Assembly (NCBI GenBank): GCA_900539775.1
Contig: UQDL01000009.1
Span: 1 to 55,573, forward strand
Direction: 5' to 3'
Length of the DNA: 55,573 nt
Origin: an uncultured Anaerotruncus sp.
Lineage (GTDB): Bacteria; Bacillota; Clostridia; Oscillospirales; Acutalibacteraceae
Below, one piece after another: positions 1 through 7,601 of this stretch; the stretch's first letter is position 1; the number at the start of each line of letters is the position of its first letter. Under the pieces are notes generated by a model. The model did no database searches, was not told the origin of the DNA, and saw only the letters and a program-made list of their open reading frames with translations. Position numbers and translations under genes: made by a program.

Positions 1-99
1 ATTCCGGAAATGTCGCAGGGGCGGCACTCGAATCTTGGAACGGTGTTCTTTGCGGCAGGATTCAGCGTGATGATGGTGCTGGATGTGGCACTGGGATAA
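1..99 (+). CDS. ZIP family metal transporter, C-terminal end only
   Basis: Frame 1 is open from the window edge to TAA at 97-99. The 32 visible residues end in MMVLDVALG, which I recognise as the usual last membrane helix and C-terminus of ZIP (GufA/ZupT-type) divalent metal transporters, which move zinc or related metals into the cytoplasm. The rest lies outside the window. The next gene starts 8 bases later, so the two are probably co-transcribed. The assignment rests on a short tail and is moderately sure. Confidence 0.6.
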   Translation: MPEMSQGRHSNLGTVFFAAGFSVMMVLDVALG

Positions 100-107
100 G
101 GAAGTAA

Positions 108-605
108 ATGATGATTTTACAGGTGATTTTGGAAGGTATAGGACTTGGCGTTCTGCTCATTTTGGTTTGCGCCATTGGTATCCGCAAGGGTGCGGTGGGC
201 ATGGTGCATCTTTACAGCCCGGAAGTTCAGAACAGGTGCGTAACGCTGGGGCTCACAACACACGAAAAAACAAAGCGGAACGCTTTGGTTTTCAAAGCGG
301 TATGCGTTCCCGGCTATATTGCCTATGTGCTGGTGTGCGTCTATGCGGTGAACGGTGCACGGGGTTTTCTTGCGAGCTTTTGGCAAATGCTCGTTATTTT
401 ATCGGTGATGAACCTGATGGACCGTTTCCTTGTTGATGATTTTTGGGTCGGTCACACAAAGGCGTGGACAATTCCGGGAACAGAGGACTTAAAGCCATAC
501 ATCACCGCAAAAGATAAAGCAAAAAAGTGGCTGTTCGGCACAGTGGGCATGGCGGTCATTTCGGCAGCACTGGCGGCGATTATGATGCTTTTTATGAAAA
601 TATGA
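108..605 (+). CDS. small integral membrane protein of unknown function
   Basis: A 165-residue protein starting at ATG 108 behind AAGGAAG. It has a hydrophobic N-terminal helix (residues about 4-26), a central pair of hydrophobic segments (about 65-105) and a C-terminal helix (about 142-163), so roughly four membrane spans. The loop with HTKAWTIPGTEDLKPYI is the most distinctive soluble part. I do not recognise a named family. It sits between a ZIP transporter tail and an alpha/beta hydrolase with gaps of a few bases, which suggests one operon. The longer overlapping frame at 83-436 is a shadow of this gene. Confidence 0.65.
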   Translation: MMILQVILEGIGLGVLLILVCAIGIRKGAVGMVHLYSPEVQNRCVTLGLTTHEKTKRNALVFKAVCVPGYIAYVLVCVYAVNGARGFLASFWQMLVILSVMNLMDRFLVDDFWVGHTKAWTIPGTEDLKPYITAKDKAKKWLFGTVGMAVISAALAAIMMLFMKI

Positions 606-615
606 GGTGACAGAA

Positions 616-1389
616 ATGCTGTTTCAAATATATGGCGACAGGAGGAATCCTGCCGCGCTGTTCTTTCATGCAATGGGTGTGACAGGAGCGAGCAGCGAAC
701 CGATTGCGAAATATTTACAGGATCGGTATTTCTGTATTCTGCCTACCTCCACCGTTTACTGCGAGGGGCAGAAATATGTCAGCAAGCCGGACGAAATACG
801 GCAGGTGGAGGACTTTCTGCATCGACAGGGCGTGGAGCGGCTGGCGATGGTGGTCGCTTCTTCCATCGGTGCAGACCTTGCCATGGCGTTTCTGGCGCAG
901 ACGAAGCTGCCCGTGGAGCACGCTTTCTTTGACGGCGGGCAGTTTGCCCAAATCGGAAAAGGTGTGCGCCGTATCATGACGCCGTTTCTGTATTTTGCCA
1001 TCAAGAGCCTATATTGGTCGAAAGGCGGTACGCTGAAAAAGATTCTATGGTGTGACGACGATTCCATAAAGCCGTATTTTATAGCCGCAGGGAAAAATCT
1101 GACCTATACAAATTTGCGGCGGCAGATTTCGGACAGTCTGGAGGATAAACCCTTTCCGCCGCTTTCAAAAGAATTACAAAAGCATACCTATTTCGAGTTT
1201 GGCAGCATAGAAGATCATTTCAAATACCGTCAAGCAGTGATGGAAGCCTACCCTTGCGGCCATTATCCCGTGTTTGAGGGATACAATCACTTGCAATATC
1301 AGATTCGCAATCCAAAGGGGTTCGCCGAAATGCTGGCACACATCGCCGAGCGTGACTGTATGCCGGAACTGCCATTTATCAGAAAGTGA
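616..1389 (+). CDS. alpha/beta hydrolase fold protein
   Basis: The start is taken as ATG 616, because AGGTG at 604-608 is at proper distance; the GTG at 607 overlaps that site. The 257-residue product has an alpha/beta hydrolase layout: an FFHAMG strand and oxyanion region near residue 20, a nucleophile elbow VVASSIGAD near residue 80 (a variant of GxSxG with Ala first), and a late GYNHLQ that could supply the catalytic histidine. There is no signal peptide, so it is probably cytoplasmic. The substrate cannot be deduced. It is followed after 9 bases by a methyltransferase gene in what looks like a four-gene operon with G+C-richer codons than the region beyond 2.3 kb. Confidence 0.7.
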   Translation: MLFQIYGDRRNPAALFFHAMGVTGASSEPIAKYLQDRYFCILPTSTVYCEGQKYVSKPDEIRQVEDFLHRQGVERLAMVVASSIGADLAMAFLAQTKLPVEHAFFDGGQFAQIGKGVRRIMTPFLYFAIKSLYWSKGGTLKKILWCDDDSIKPYFIAAGKNLTYTNLRRQISDSLEDKPFPPLSKELQKHTYFEFGSIEDHFKYRQAVMEAYPCGHYPVFEGYNHLQYQIRNPKGFAEMLAHIAERDCMPELPFIRK

Positions 1390-1398
1390 GTGATACCC

Positions 1399-2229
1399 AT
1401 GAAATACAAAATCGAGAAAAACACTGTACAGGAGACACTGATCATTCCGCTGTATGCCCGAAAGGTATGTTCGGAGCTCTATCCAAATCTCTATCGGGAT
1501 GAAACGGCTGTCAGCTTAATCAATGAAATTGATTACGACTTTTCCGAGGCTGAGAAAAACTCCCGCGGCCTGATGCAGCGTTTCGGTTCACTGGAGGTGG
1601 CCATGCGCCAGAATGACCTTGCTTTTGAGGTGCGGGATTATCTGAAATCTCACCCCAATGCGGCGGTGGTCAATCTTGGCTGTGGGCTGGACAACACCGG
1701 CAGAAGTTGCGACAACTGCAGCTGTAAAATTTACAATCTGGATTTTCCCGATGTCATCGCCGTGCGCAATGAGCTTTTGCCCGCCGGGGAGCGTGAGGAA
1801 AATATCCCCTGCGATTTGAATAATACCGAATGGTTTGCAAAAATCGATGCATCGGGCGGTGCGGTGTTCTTTGCCTCCGGCGTGTTCTATTATTTTCTGA
1901 CCGAGCAGGTCAAGGCACTGGTGCAGCGAATGGCAGACGCTTTCCCCGGCGGTGTACTGGTGTTTGATGCGGCGAACCGAACGGCGGTAAAGATGATTGC
2001 CAAAACTTGGCTCAAGAACGCAAAAATCAAGGACGTGGGTGCATATTTTGCTGTTTCAAACGCGAAAAACGAGCTTTCTCCGTGGGACAGCCGTCTGAAG
2101 GTCACCAGCCGCGGCTATATGCTGGGCTACAACGATCTGCGTGACCCATCCGTCAGCGGCTTTTTCCGTTTTCTCGCAAAGGTCGGCGACGGCATGATGA
2201 AGATGCAGATTGTAAAAATCAACTTTTGA
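1399..2229 (+). CDS. class I SAM-dependent methyltransferase, leucine-carboxyl-methyltransferase-like
   Basis: A 276-residue protein with start ATG 1399; an upstream in-frame GTG at 1390 abuts the preceding stop. The N-terminal half contains an acidic region and then the SAM-binding motif I as VVNLGCGLDN near residue 95, followed by YNLDFPDVIAVR. This resembles the COG3315 / leucine carboxyl methyltransferase family of O-methyltransferases, often found with natural-product or efflux genes. SGVFYYFLTEQVKALV fits the motif IV-V region. The acceptor is unknown. It is the last gene of the G+C-richer left cassette; a 45-bp repeat starts 21 bases after its stop. Confidence 0.75.
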   Translation: MKYKIEKNTVQETLIIPLYARKVCSELYPNLYRDETAVSLINEIDYDFSEAEKNSRGLMQRFGSLEVAMRQNDLAFEVRDYLKSHPNAAVVNLGCGLDNTGRSCDNCSCKIYNLDFPDVIAVRNELLPAGEREENIPCDLNNTEWFAKIDASGGAVFFASGVFYYFLTEQVKALVQRMADAFPGGVLVFDAANRTAVKMIAKTWLKNAKIKDVGAYFAVSNAKNELSPWDSRLKVTSRGYMLGYNDLRDPSVSGFFRFLAKVGDGMMKMQIVKINF

Positions 2230-2250
2230 AAGAGGCGTTTTGAATGAAAC

Positions 2251-2295
2251 ACATCGCTCAAATCAAAATCGTAACACGAATAGCAATGAGCAAAA
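2251..2295 (+). repeat. 45-bp direct repeat, left copy
   Basis: This 45-base stretch recurs at 7602-7646 with three substitutions and no gaps. The two copies enclose about 5.3 kb of A+T-rich accessory genes. Each copy can be read as a short peptide of the type QIKIVTRI followed by MSK, so it may be a decayed piece of a coding sequence or a recombination site. Confidence 0.8.
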
Positions 2296-2300
2296 CTCCT

Positions 2301-2343
2301 AGCTTTTATAACCGTTGACTTTATAAAAGCTCGGGTGTATAAT
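2301..2343 (+). promoter_or_regulatory. sigma-A promoter with overlapping 10-bp inverted repeat (operator)
   Basis: TTGACT at 2315-2320, a 17-base spacer and TATAAT at 2338-2343 form a near-consensus promoter reading into the YczE-type gene. Perfect inverted arms AGCTTTTATA (2301-2310) and TATAAAAGCT (2322-2331) flank the -35 hexamer. A repressor dimer bound there would block the promoter. The upstream gene ends 70 bases away, so the arms could also be a terminator, but no T-run follows them. Confidence 0.7.
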
Positions 2344-2373
2344 CAAAAAAATAAAGCTGTCTCGGCTGATGAA

Positions 2374-2430
2374 GACTATAAATTTTGCTGTTTCTGAACA
2401 CAACAGCAGAGTTTACAGTCTTATTTTTTT
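2374..2430 (+). terminator. terminator-like hairpin in the leader of the YczE-type gene
   Basis: Two 19-base arms (2374-2392 and 2402-2420) pair throughout, with four G-U pairs, around a 9-base loop; TTATTTTTTT follows at 2421-2430. It lies between the promoter at 2315-2343 and the start codon at 2443, so it would cut transcription of the downstream gene unless relieved. It could be an attenuator or the expression platform of a cis-regulatory RNA. Confidence 0.7.
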
Positions 2431-2442
2431 GTAGGTGATAAT

Positions 2443-3054
2443 ATGAAATTTAAAAAATATGCAACAAAAACGCTGATGATCGTTATCGGATCAATAATAT
2501 CCGCATACGGAATTACGCTTGCAATAGGCGCAGGTTTCGGCGGCGCAACACTTGCGATATTGTGGCAAGGGCTGACGAATGTGACAGGTATGTCAATCGG
2601 CACATCGTCGCTTGTTGTGGCTGTGGCAATGATAATTTTTGCCTTTTTCTATGACAGAAAGCAAATCAATGTCGGCACAATTCTTTACCAAATCATTTAC
2701 AGTTTTTTCGTGGATGTATTTACAAAAATTCAGCATTATACAGATATTAAAGCGGTTAATTTTGTTATAATGCTGCTTGGCATTGCTATATTTTCGTTCG
2801 GAACGGGGCTTTACTCCGCCGCTGATTTCGGCAGGGGCTCATATGAAGCAGTCACATTTTCGCTTGCCGAAAAAAACGGGTGGAAAATCAAAATCGTACG
2901 AATGGTTCTTGATATTATAATGGTAGTTATCGGCGTTTTGCTCGGAGGTAAATTCGGAATTTGCACAATTGCCACCGTTTTGCTCTCCGGTCCGATAATT
3001 CAGGCAACCGTAAGCACTGTTAAGAAATCAAAGATTTTAAAAAACATTTCTTAA
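2443..3054 (+). CDS. YczE/YyaS/YitT-type membrane protein
   Basis: A 203-residue protein with about five hydrophobic segments and a short basic C-terminus. Its opening (KTLMIVIGSIISAYGITLAI) and the later IAIFSFGTGLYSAADFGRGSYEA match the conserved pattern I know from YczE/YyaS/YitT proteins (DUF6198-like), predicted transporters of unknown substrate. The start ATG 2443 has AGGTG at 2433-2437. Expression is probably controlled twice: by an inverted repeat across the -35 and by a terminator-like hairpin in the leader. No partner gene follows; the next 600 bases hold only gene remnants. Confidence 0.75.
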   Translation: MKFKKYATKTLMIVIGSIISAYGITLAIGAGFGGATLAILWQGLTNVTGMSIGTSSLVVAVAMIIFAFFYDRKQINVGTILYQIIYSFFVDVFTKIQHYTDIKAVNFVIMLLGIAIFSFGTGLYSAADFGRGSYEAVTFSLAEKNGWKIKIVRMVLDIIMVVIGVLLGGKFGICTIATVLLSGPIIQATVSTVKKSKILKNIS

Positions 3055-3148
3055 AATTCTCATACAAGCCTAAAAGTGATAAGATATACAAAAAGGATGA
3101 AATTCGATTTTGAACAAGTCCGTATAAAATGGATAATAGAAAAAAGAG

Positions 3149-3314
3149 CCCTCTTGATGTAGAATAAATACATCAGGAGGGAATTTTTATGCCAAGAAGT
3201 TATCGACACATAAGCAATTACGAAAAAGAAATATTAGAATTGAAAGCACAAGGATTGACTCGGAAAGAAATAGGAGCAAAACTTGGATTCACTAAAGAGC
3301 AAATGCACTGCTGA
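3149..3314 (+). pseudogene. IS3-type transposase OrfA, N-terminal remnant
   Basis: ATG 3189 opens a 41-codon frame beginning MPRSYRHISNYEKEILELKA and containing a helix-turn-helix start (GLTRKEIGAKLGFT), as in IS3/IS150-group OrfA proteins; it stops at 3312-3314, well short of a full OrfA. The ribosome binding site lies inside a hairpin with arms 3149-3161 and 3169-3181, an arrangement that often keeps transposase translation low. No OrfB or right end is seen. The junction with a decayed ABC transporter gene is at about 3303-3315, so the element was probably deleted after inserting there. Confidence 0.6.
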
Positions 3315-3457
3315 CACTGCTGAGCAATAAAAAAATATAAGTCAGGCACTTATAATTCTCCGCAAATCCCATAAGCCTTAAAAAAGTTCGACTCGTTTTT
3401 TTCTTTTTTGCCTGCCGACAATATATTTTTTTAGGTTGTTGATTCTTTGTTTGACAT
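3303..3457 (-). pseudogene. ABC exporter, N-terminal remnant
   Basis: On the minus strand an ATG (complement of 3455-3457) sits behind GAGGTG but its frame stops after eight codons. One frame over, the sequence runs open as TFLRLMGFAENYKCLTYIF and on into a hydrophobic helix ending SSVSSAFA, typical of the N-terminus of an ABC multidrug exporter. It breaks off against the IS3 OrfA remnant. I read it as a frameshifted gene start cut by an insertion sequence. The family call rests on about 50 residues. Confidence 0.45.
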
Positions 3458-3469
3458 TTTTACACCTCA

Positions 3470-3495
3470 ATAACACTGTTATATTACTCTGTCAA
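3470..3495 (-). promoter_or_regulatory. possible promoter and operator of the lost ABC exporter
   Basis: TTGACA lies on the minus strand (complement of 3490-3495), and a perfect palindrome ATAAC-ACT-GTTAT lies at 3470-3482, between it and the remnant's start codon. This resembles a TetR- or MarR-type operator in front of drug exporters. The -10 hexamer is not clear. Confidence 0.35.
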
Positions 3496-3564
3496 ATGTT
3501 ATGGTTCGATTTTTCAAGCAATATAATATATTTGTAAATTTTTGCCAAACAGCATCAAAAATTG

Positions 3565-3626
3565 TTGACATCAATAATTTTTTGAATATAATAAAAATTA
3601 AGAATTAGGTTAGGCGATGCTAACCT
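3565..3626 (+). promoter_or_regulatory. consensus promoter with DtxR/IdeR-like metal operator
   Basis: TTGACA at 3565-3570, a 16-base spacer and TATAAT at 3587-3592 make a perfect-hexamer promoter for the DUF6110-ATPase pair. Just downstream, AGGTTAG (3607-3613) and CTAACCT (3620-3626) are inverted arms around GCGATG. The whole TTAGGTTAGGC...GCTAACCT closely resembles DtxR/IdeR-family boxes. Repression by a metal-loaded DtxR/MntR-type regulator at the transcription start is the likely control; this is inference from the site alone. Confidence 0.6.
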
Positions 3627-3671
3627 TGTAAATATAATAAACCTAAAACGAAATTGAAAGGAGATTTTATT

Positions 3672-3947
3672 ATGATTAGTGAATTGGTGGCATTTGCAGG
3701 CGGTGTGCTGTTTGGTACGGCAGGAGTTAAGGCTTTGGGAAGCAAGGATGCAAAAAAAGCATATGCTCACACTGCGGCTTTTGGTTTGAGAGTTAAAGAC
3801 TCTGTGATGAAAACGGTAACAGAGGTTAAAGAAAACGCAAACGATATTTTGGCAGAGGCTAAAGAAATTAACGAGAAAAAAGCATCCGAAGCACAGGAAA
3901 AAGCAGAACAGAACGTTATTGAAAACGCAGCTGTTGCAAACGCATAA
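3672..3947 (+). CDS. DUF6110 family protein, partner of the downstream metal ATPase
   Basis: The start is ATG 3672 with AAAGGAGA at 3656-3663; an earlier ATG at 3654 overlaps that site and is rejected. The 91-residue product has one hydrophobic N-terminal segment containing AFAGGVLFGTAGVKAL, then SKDAKKAYAH and a long charged, probably helical tail rich in Glu, Lys and Ala. This is the pattern of DUF6110 proteins, small membrane-anchored proteins that accompany P-type metal ATPases in Clostridia. Its biochemical role is unknown; a chaperone or regulatory subunit is plausible. A weak hairpin separates it from the ATPase 53 bases on. Confidence 0.75.
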   Translation: MISELVAFAGGVLFGTAGVKALGSKDAKKAYAHTAAFGLRVKDSVMKTVTEVKENANDILAEAKEINEKKASEAQEKAEQNVIENAAVANA

Positions 3948-3953
3948 ATTATC

Positions 3954-3981
3954 AAAAGGCTGTCAAATTGGCAGCCTTTTA
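3954..3981 (+). terminator. weak intercistronic hairpin
   Basis: Arms AAAAGGCTG (3954-3962) and CAGCCTTTT (3972-3980) form a hairpin with only four terminal T residues, between DUF6110 and the ATPase. It may lower ATPase expression relative to the small protein or protect the upstream mRNA end. Confidence 0.5.
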
Positions 3982-4000
3982 GCAATTCGAGGTAAATATT

Positions 4001-6076
4001 ATGAAATGTCAAATCTTGCACGAAACAAAAAACAGAATGAGAGTGCATTTTTGCAAAGAAAATATGACAATTGAAGAAGCGGATAAGGCAGATGCTTACT
4101 TGAAATCGATCACTGGAATTGATGATGTTACAGTTTATGAAAGAACCGGCGACTTGATTATTTATTATTCTTTTGACAGGAGCGAACTGATTGAAATTCT
4201 TGCTCACTTCAGCTTTGAAAATGATGAAGTGAAAAATATTGAGATTGTCGGCACAGCAAGGCTTGTTCAGCGTGAATATGAAGAAAAGCTTATTATGACA
4301 ATCATTTTGCGCTATTTCAGAAAAATATTTTATCCTTTACCTTTAAGAATTGCACTTGCTTATATTAAATCTATAAAATATATATTAAAGGCATTGAAGT
4401 CGCTTGCCAAAGGACAGCTGAACGTTTCGGTTCTTGATGCTGTGGCAATTACGGTTTCGCTTATAAGAGGTGATTTTGAAACAGCTTCAAGCGTTATGTT
4501 TTTACTCAAAATCGGTGAAATTCTTGAAGAGTGGACCCACAAAAAATCTGTCAGTGACCTTGCAAACACAATGTCGCTCGGAATTGAAAAAGTGTGGTTA
4601 AAGAATAAAAATGATGAAGAGGTTTTAGTTTCTGCAAACAAGGTTAATGTAGGCGACAAAATTGTTCTGCGCACAAGCAATATGATACCGCTTGACGGTG
4701 AGGTTATTGACGGCGGTGTAACGGTTAATCAATCAGCTATTACGGGCGAAAGTGTTGCCGTGAACAAAACGGTGGGTTCTCGTGTGTATGCCGGCACGGT
4801 TGTTGAAAGTGGCGAGTGTCTTATAAAAGTTACGCAGATTAACGGTCAAGGCAAATACGACAGAATTGTAAAAATGATTGAAGATTCGGAAAAACTAAAA
4901 TCATCACTTGAAAGCAAAGCATCAAACCTTGCGGACAGGCTAGTTCCGTTTAGTTTGTTCGGCACGATATTTACATATGCAATTACACGAAATGTAACAA
5001 AGGCGTTGTCTATTCTTATGGTGGATTATTCCTGTGCATTAAAGCTTACAATGCCAGTTGCAGTTTTGTCTGCTATCAACGAATGCAGTAATTATAACGC
5101 AACCGTTAAAGGCGGAAAATACCTTGAAGCGCTCTCAAAGGCAAATGTTATTGTCTTTGACAAAACCGGAACGCTGACAAACGCACACCCGAAAGTTGCA
5201 GACATCATCACATTCGGCAACAACGACAAGGCTGAAATGCTGAGACTTGCCGCTTGCCTTGAGGAACACTTCCCACACTCGGTTGCAAATGCCGTTGTTA
5301 ACGAAGCTAAGGCGAGAGGTCTTGACCACGACGAACAGCATTCAAAGGTTGAATATATTGTAGCTCATGGAATTTCAAGCCTTGTTGGCGACGAAAAGGT
5401 TGTTATAGGCAGTTATCATTTTGTTTTTGAAGACGAAAACTGCACCGTTCCGCAAGATGAACAAGACAAATTCAATACAATACCAAACGAATATTCACAA
5501 CTTTATATGGCAATCAACCGTACACTTGTTGCCGTAATTTGCATTGAGGACCCTATAAAAGACAATGTTAAGCAAACGCTTGACGATTTGAGGGCAAACG
5601 GCATAGATAAAATTGTTATGATGACCGGTGACAGTGAACGCACAGCAAAGGCTGTTGCAGAAAAATTGGGAATCGATGAATGCTATGCAGAAGTTATGCC
5701 CGAGGACAAAGCTATGTTTATTAAAAAAATGCAAACTGACGGCAATTCTGTTATTATGGTGGGCGACGGCATAAATGATTCACTGGCATTGAGTAAAGCA
5801 GATGTCGGAATAGCAATAAGTTCAGGTGCTGCAATAGCTAGAGAAATTGCGGATATAACCGTTTCAAGTGATGATTTGAATTCTCTTGTAACACTTAAAG
5901 AAATAAGCAATCTTTTGATGGCAAGAATAAGGTCGAATTACCGTTATATTATGTCGTTTAACACTGCATTAATTGTGCTTGGCGTTGTTGGATTAATCCC
6001 TCCGACAACCTCGGCTTTTTTGCACAATGCTTCTACTCTTGCTTTTACATTAAAGAGTATGACAAAACTTATGTAA
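4001..6076 (+). CDS. heavy-metal translocating P1B-type ATPase
   Basis: A 691-residue membrane pump that should export a transition metal using ATP. Residues about 1-80 form a divergent HMA-like domain without the usual CxxC. Then come the actuator motif TGES (248-251), the transmembrane metal site as SCALKL (Cys345) instead of CPC, the phosphorylation motif DKTGTLT (Asp387), a PHS variant of the HP motif, TGDS, and the hinge GDGIND (588-593). The SCALKL site places it outside the copper and zinc CPC pumps; manganese or iron export is possible and would fit the DtxR-like operator upstream. ATG 4001 follows CGAGGT. Its DUF6110 partner precedes it. Confidence 0.9.
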   Translation: MKCQILHETKNRMRVHFCKENMTIEEADKADAYLKSITGIDDVTVYERTGDLIIYYSFDRSELIEILAHFSFENDEVKNIEIVGTARLVQREYEEKLIMTIILRYFRKIFYPLPLRIALAYIKSIKYILKALKSLAKGQLNVSVLDAVAITVSLIRGDFETASSVMFLLKIGEILEEWTHKKSVSDLANTMSLGIEKVWLKNKNDEEVLVSANKVNVGDKIVLRTSNMIPLDGEVIDGGVTVNQSAITGESVAVNKTVGSRVYAGTVVESGECLIKVTQINGQGKYDRIVKMIEDSEKLKSSLESKASNLADRLVPFSLFGTIFTYAITRNVTKALSILMVDYSCALKLTMPVAVLSAINECSNYNATVKGGKYLEALSKANVIVFDKTGTLTNAHPKVADIITFGNNDKAEMLRLAACLEEHFPHSVANAVVNEAKARGLDHDEQHSKVEYIVAHGISSLVGDEKVVIGSYHFVFEDENCTVPQDEQDKFNTIPNEYSQLYMAINRTLVAVICIEDPIKDNVKQTLDDLRANGIDKIVMMTGDSERTAKAVAEKLGIDECYAEVMPEDKAMFIKKMQTDGNSVIMVGDGINDSLALSKADVGIAISSGAAIAREIADITVSSDDLNSLVTLKEISNLLMARIRSNYRYIMSFNTALIVLGVVGLIPPTTSAFLHNASTLAFTLKSMTKLM

Positions 6077-6090
6077 ATCCTGTTCCATAA

Positions 6091-6273
6091 GGTGTATCAT
6101 CGAAAACGCATACACAAAAGCAGTTGGATGATTATACTAACCAACACAATCCAAACAGCAAAGCCTACAAAGCAAATCAGGCAAATATGGCAAAGTCTAA
6201 AAAGCACAACAAAGACTATATTGACAATGTTGCTGATTTAGAATGGTTTTGTTATGGTTGGTGTGGTGATTAA
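6091..6273 (+). pseudogene. C-terminal remnant of an unidentified protein
   Basis: An open frame with no usable start, directly preceded by an in-frame TAA at 6088-6090, runs to TAA at 6271-6273. It is rich in Asn, Lys and Gln (NQHNPNSKAYKANQANMAKS) and ends in LEWFCYGWCGD. The low-complexity, charged composition looks like coding sequence rather than noise. I do not recognise the family. It is probably a fragment left by rearrangement just after the ATPase gene. Confidence 0.35.
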
Positions 6274-6310
6274 TTCATAGTCTTACACTAAAAAGAATTT
6301 CAGCTCTTTT

Positions 6311-6345
6311 GGCACCGTGATTTTTCACGGTGCCTTTCTTGTTTT
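6311..6345 (+). terminator. intrinsic terminator after the ATPase region
   Basis: GGCACCGTGA (6311-6320) pairs perfectly with TCACGGTGCC (6325-6334) and TTTCTTGTTTT follows. It probably ends the DUF6110-ATPase transcript. From here to 6516 no gene is seen. Confidence 0.85.
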
Positions 6346-6516
6346 CTCCTTTTATATTGTTTATCCATCAAAAATGTAATAGTATGTTCTGGAAATCCCC
6401 AAAGAATTCAGAGAAGAACTTAAAAATTGCGATTTATGAATAATGGAAAACGCCAAAGAGAAAGTTATTTTGCCAATGCAACAAAAACAAAATACCACTG
6501 AATTTGGAGAAAAATT

Positions 6517-7344
6517 ATGATTTTTAAGAAACCTGTTTTGTCAGATGGAATTACAGAAAGCACCTTTGAATGCAAAAGAGATGGATTAACGATTCGTGGA
6601 ACAATCTACCGTCCAAAAGGAGATCATCTTCCAATTGCAATCGTGTGTCACGGATTTATGGCATGGCAAGACAGTGTGAAACATTATGCGGCTTTTTTGG
6701 CTGAAATGGGATATGCTGCATTTACATTTGATTTTTGCGGCGGTTCTGTTATGTGTGGAAAAAGTGACGGAAAAACCACAGAGATGTCTGTTCTGACAGA
6801 AACCAAAGATCTGGAAGCGGTCATCGAATATGTTAGAAATCTTTCCTATACAGATTCTGAAAAAATATTATTGATGGGATGCAGTCAGGGCGGTTTTGTG
6901 TCTGCTTTGGTGGCAGCAAAAAACAACTTTCCGATAGAAAAACTTGTCCTGTTTTATCCGGCATTGTGTATCCCGGATGACGCCAGAGCCGGAAAAATGA
7001 TGATCGTAAGATTTGATCCGCAAAATGTTCCCGATACTTTCCGCTGCGGACTGATGAAATTGGGGCGTTGCTATGCAATGGATGTCATGCAAATGGATGC
7101 CTTTGCAGAAATTAAGAACTACGCCGGCATGGTGTGCATCGTGCATGGTACAAAGGATAAAATCGTAGATGTTTCTTATGCCAACCGTGCGGCAGAAGCA
7201 TATAAAAGTACGATGCCGATCGGAATGCAAGAGTCCAAACGGTTGCAACTGCATTTTATAGATGGCGGAGGACATATGTTTTCGAAAAAGCATGATGTCA
7301 TTGCAATGAAATTTTTAAAAGAATTCGCCGCAAAACACGAATAA
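6517..7344 (+). CDS. alpha/beta hydrolase (esterase/acyl-peptidase-like)
   Basis: A 275-residue cytoplasmic hydrolase behind GGAGAAAAATT. It shows the family order: HGF oxyanion region in AIVCHGFMAWQD near residue 50, a nucleophile elbow LMGCSQGGFVSAL (Ser near 126), an aspartate in CIVHGTKDKIVD near 210, and the catalytic histidine in GGGHMFSKKH near 252. It resembles the feruloyl-esterase/BAAT-like group of S9-related hydrolases. The natural substrate is unknown. It is a single gene with its own terminators at 7415-7487, within the segment bounded by the 45-bp repeats. Confidence 0.85.
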   Translation: MIFKKPVLSDGITESTFECKRDGLTIRGTIYRPKGDHLPIAIVCHGFMAWQDSVKHYAAFLAEMGYAAFTFDFCGGSVMCGKSDGKTTEMSVLTETKDLEAVIEYVRNLSYTDSEKILLMGCSQGGFVSALVAAKNNFPIEKLVLFYPALCIPDDARAGKMMIVRFDPQNVPDTFRCGLMKLGRCYAMDVMQMDAFAEIKNYAGMVCIVHGTKDKIVDVSYANRAAEAYKSTMPIGMQESKRLQLHFIDGGGHMFSKKHDVIAMKFLKEFAAKHE

Positions 7345-7414
7345 TTTTCATCTGATACCATATGGACAAATCTCCACCTTTAAAGACTTTACAGGTTGAT
7401 ATAATCTGCCACAA

Positions 7415-7443
7415 GGCTGGAAGTTTTACTTTCAGCCTATTTT
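7415..7443 (+). terminator. intrinsic terminator
   Basis: GGCTGGAAG (7415-7423) and CTTTCAGCC (7429-7437) form a short hairpin followed by TATTTTT. It follows the hydrolase gene by about 70 bases. Confidence 0.7.
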
Positions 7444-7447
7444 TATG

Positions 7448-7487
7448 CCCGAATACTGCTTTTTACGGCAGTATTCGGGTATTTTTT
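7448..7487 (+). terminator. second intrinsic terminator in tandem
   Basis: CCCGAATACTGC (7448-7459) pairs perfectly with GCAGTATTCGGG (7468-7479), followed by TATTTTTTCTT. It is a backup to the hairpin 10 bases upstream. Confidence 0.85.
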
Positions 7488-7601
7488 CTTTGCCTCAAAA
7501 TATTGTGAGAGCTTTTGAGAGATTCTAAGAGACAGCAAATTTCAAAATTCCAAAGTCATTTTAGTGCGATTTGGGGCATTTATGACTGAGACTTTTGAGA
7601 G

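Noticed and set aside
83..436. A 117-residue open frame overlapping the membrane protein at 108-605
   Set aside because: It is out of frame with the better-supported gene, has no ribosome binding site and a composition typical of a shadow frame.
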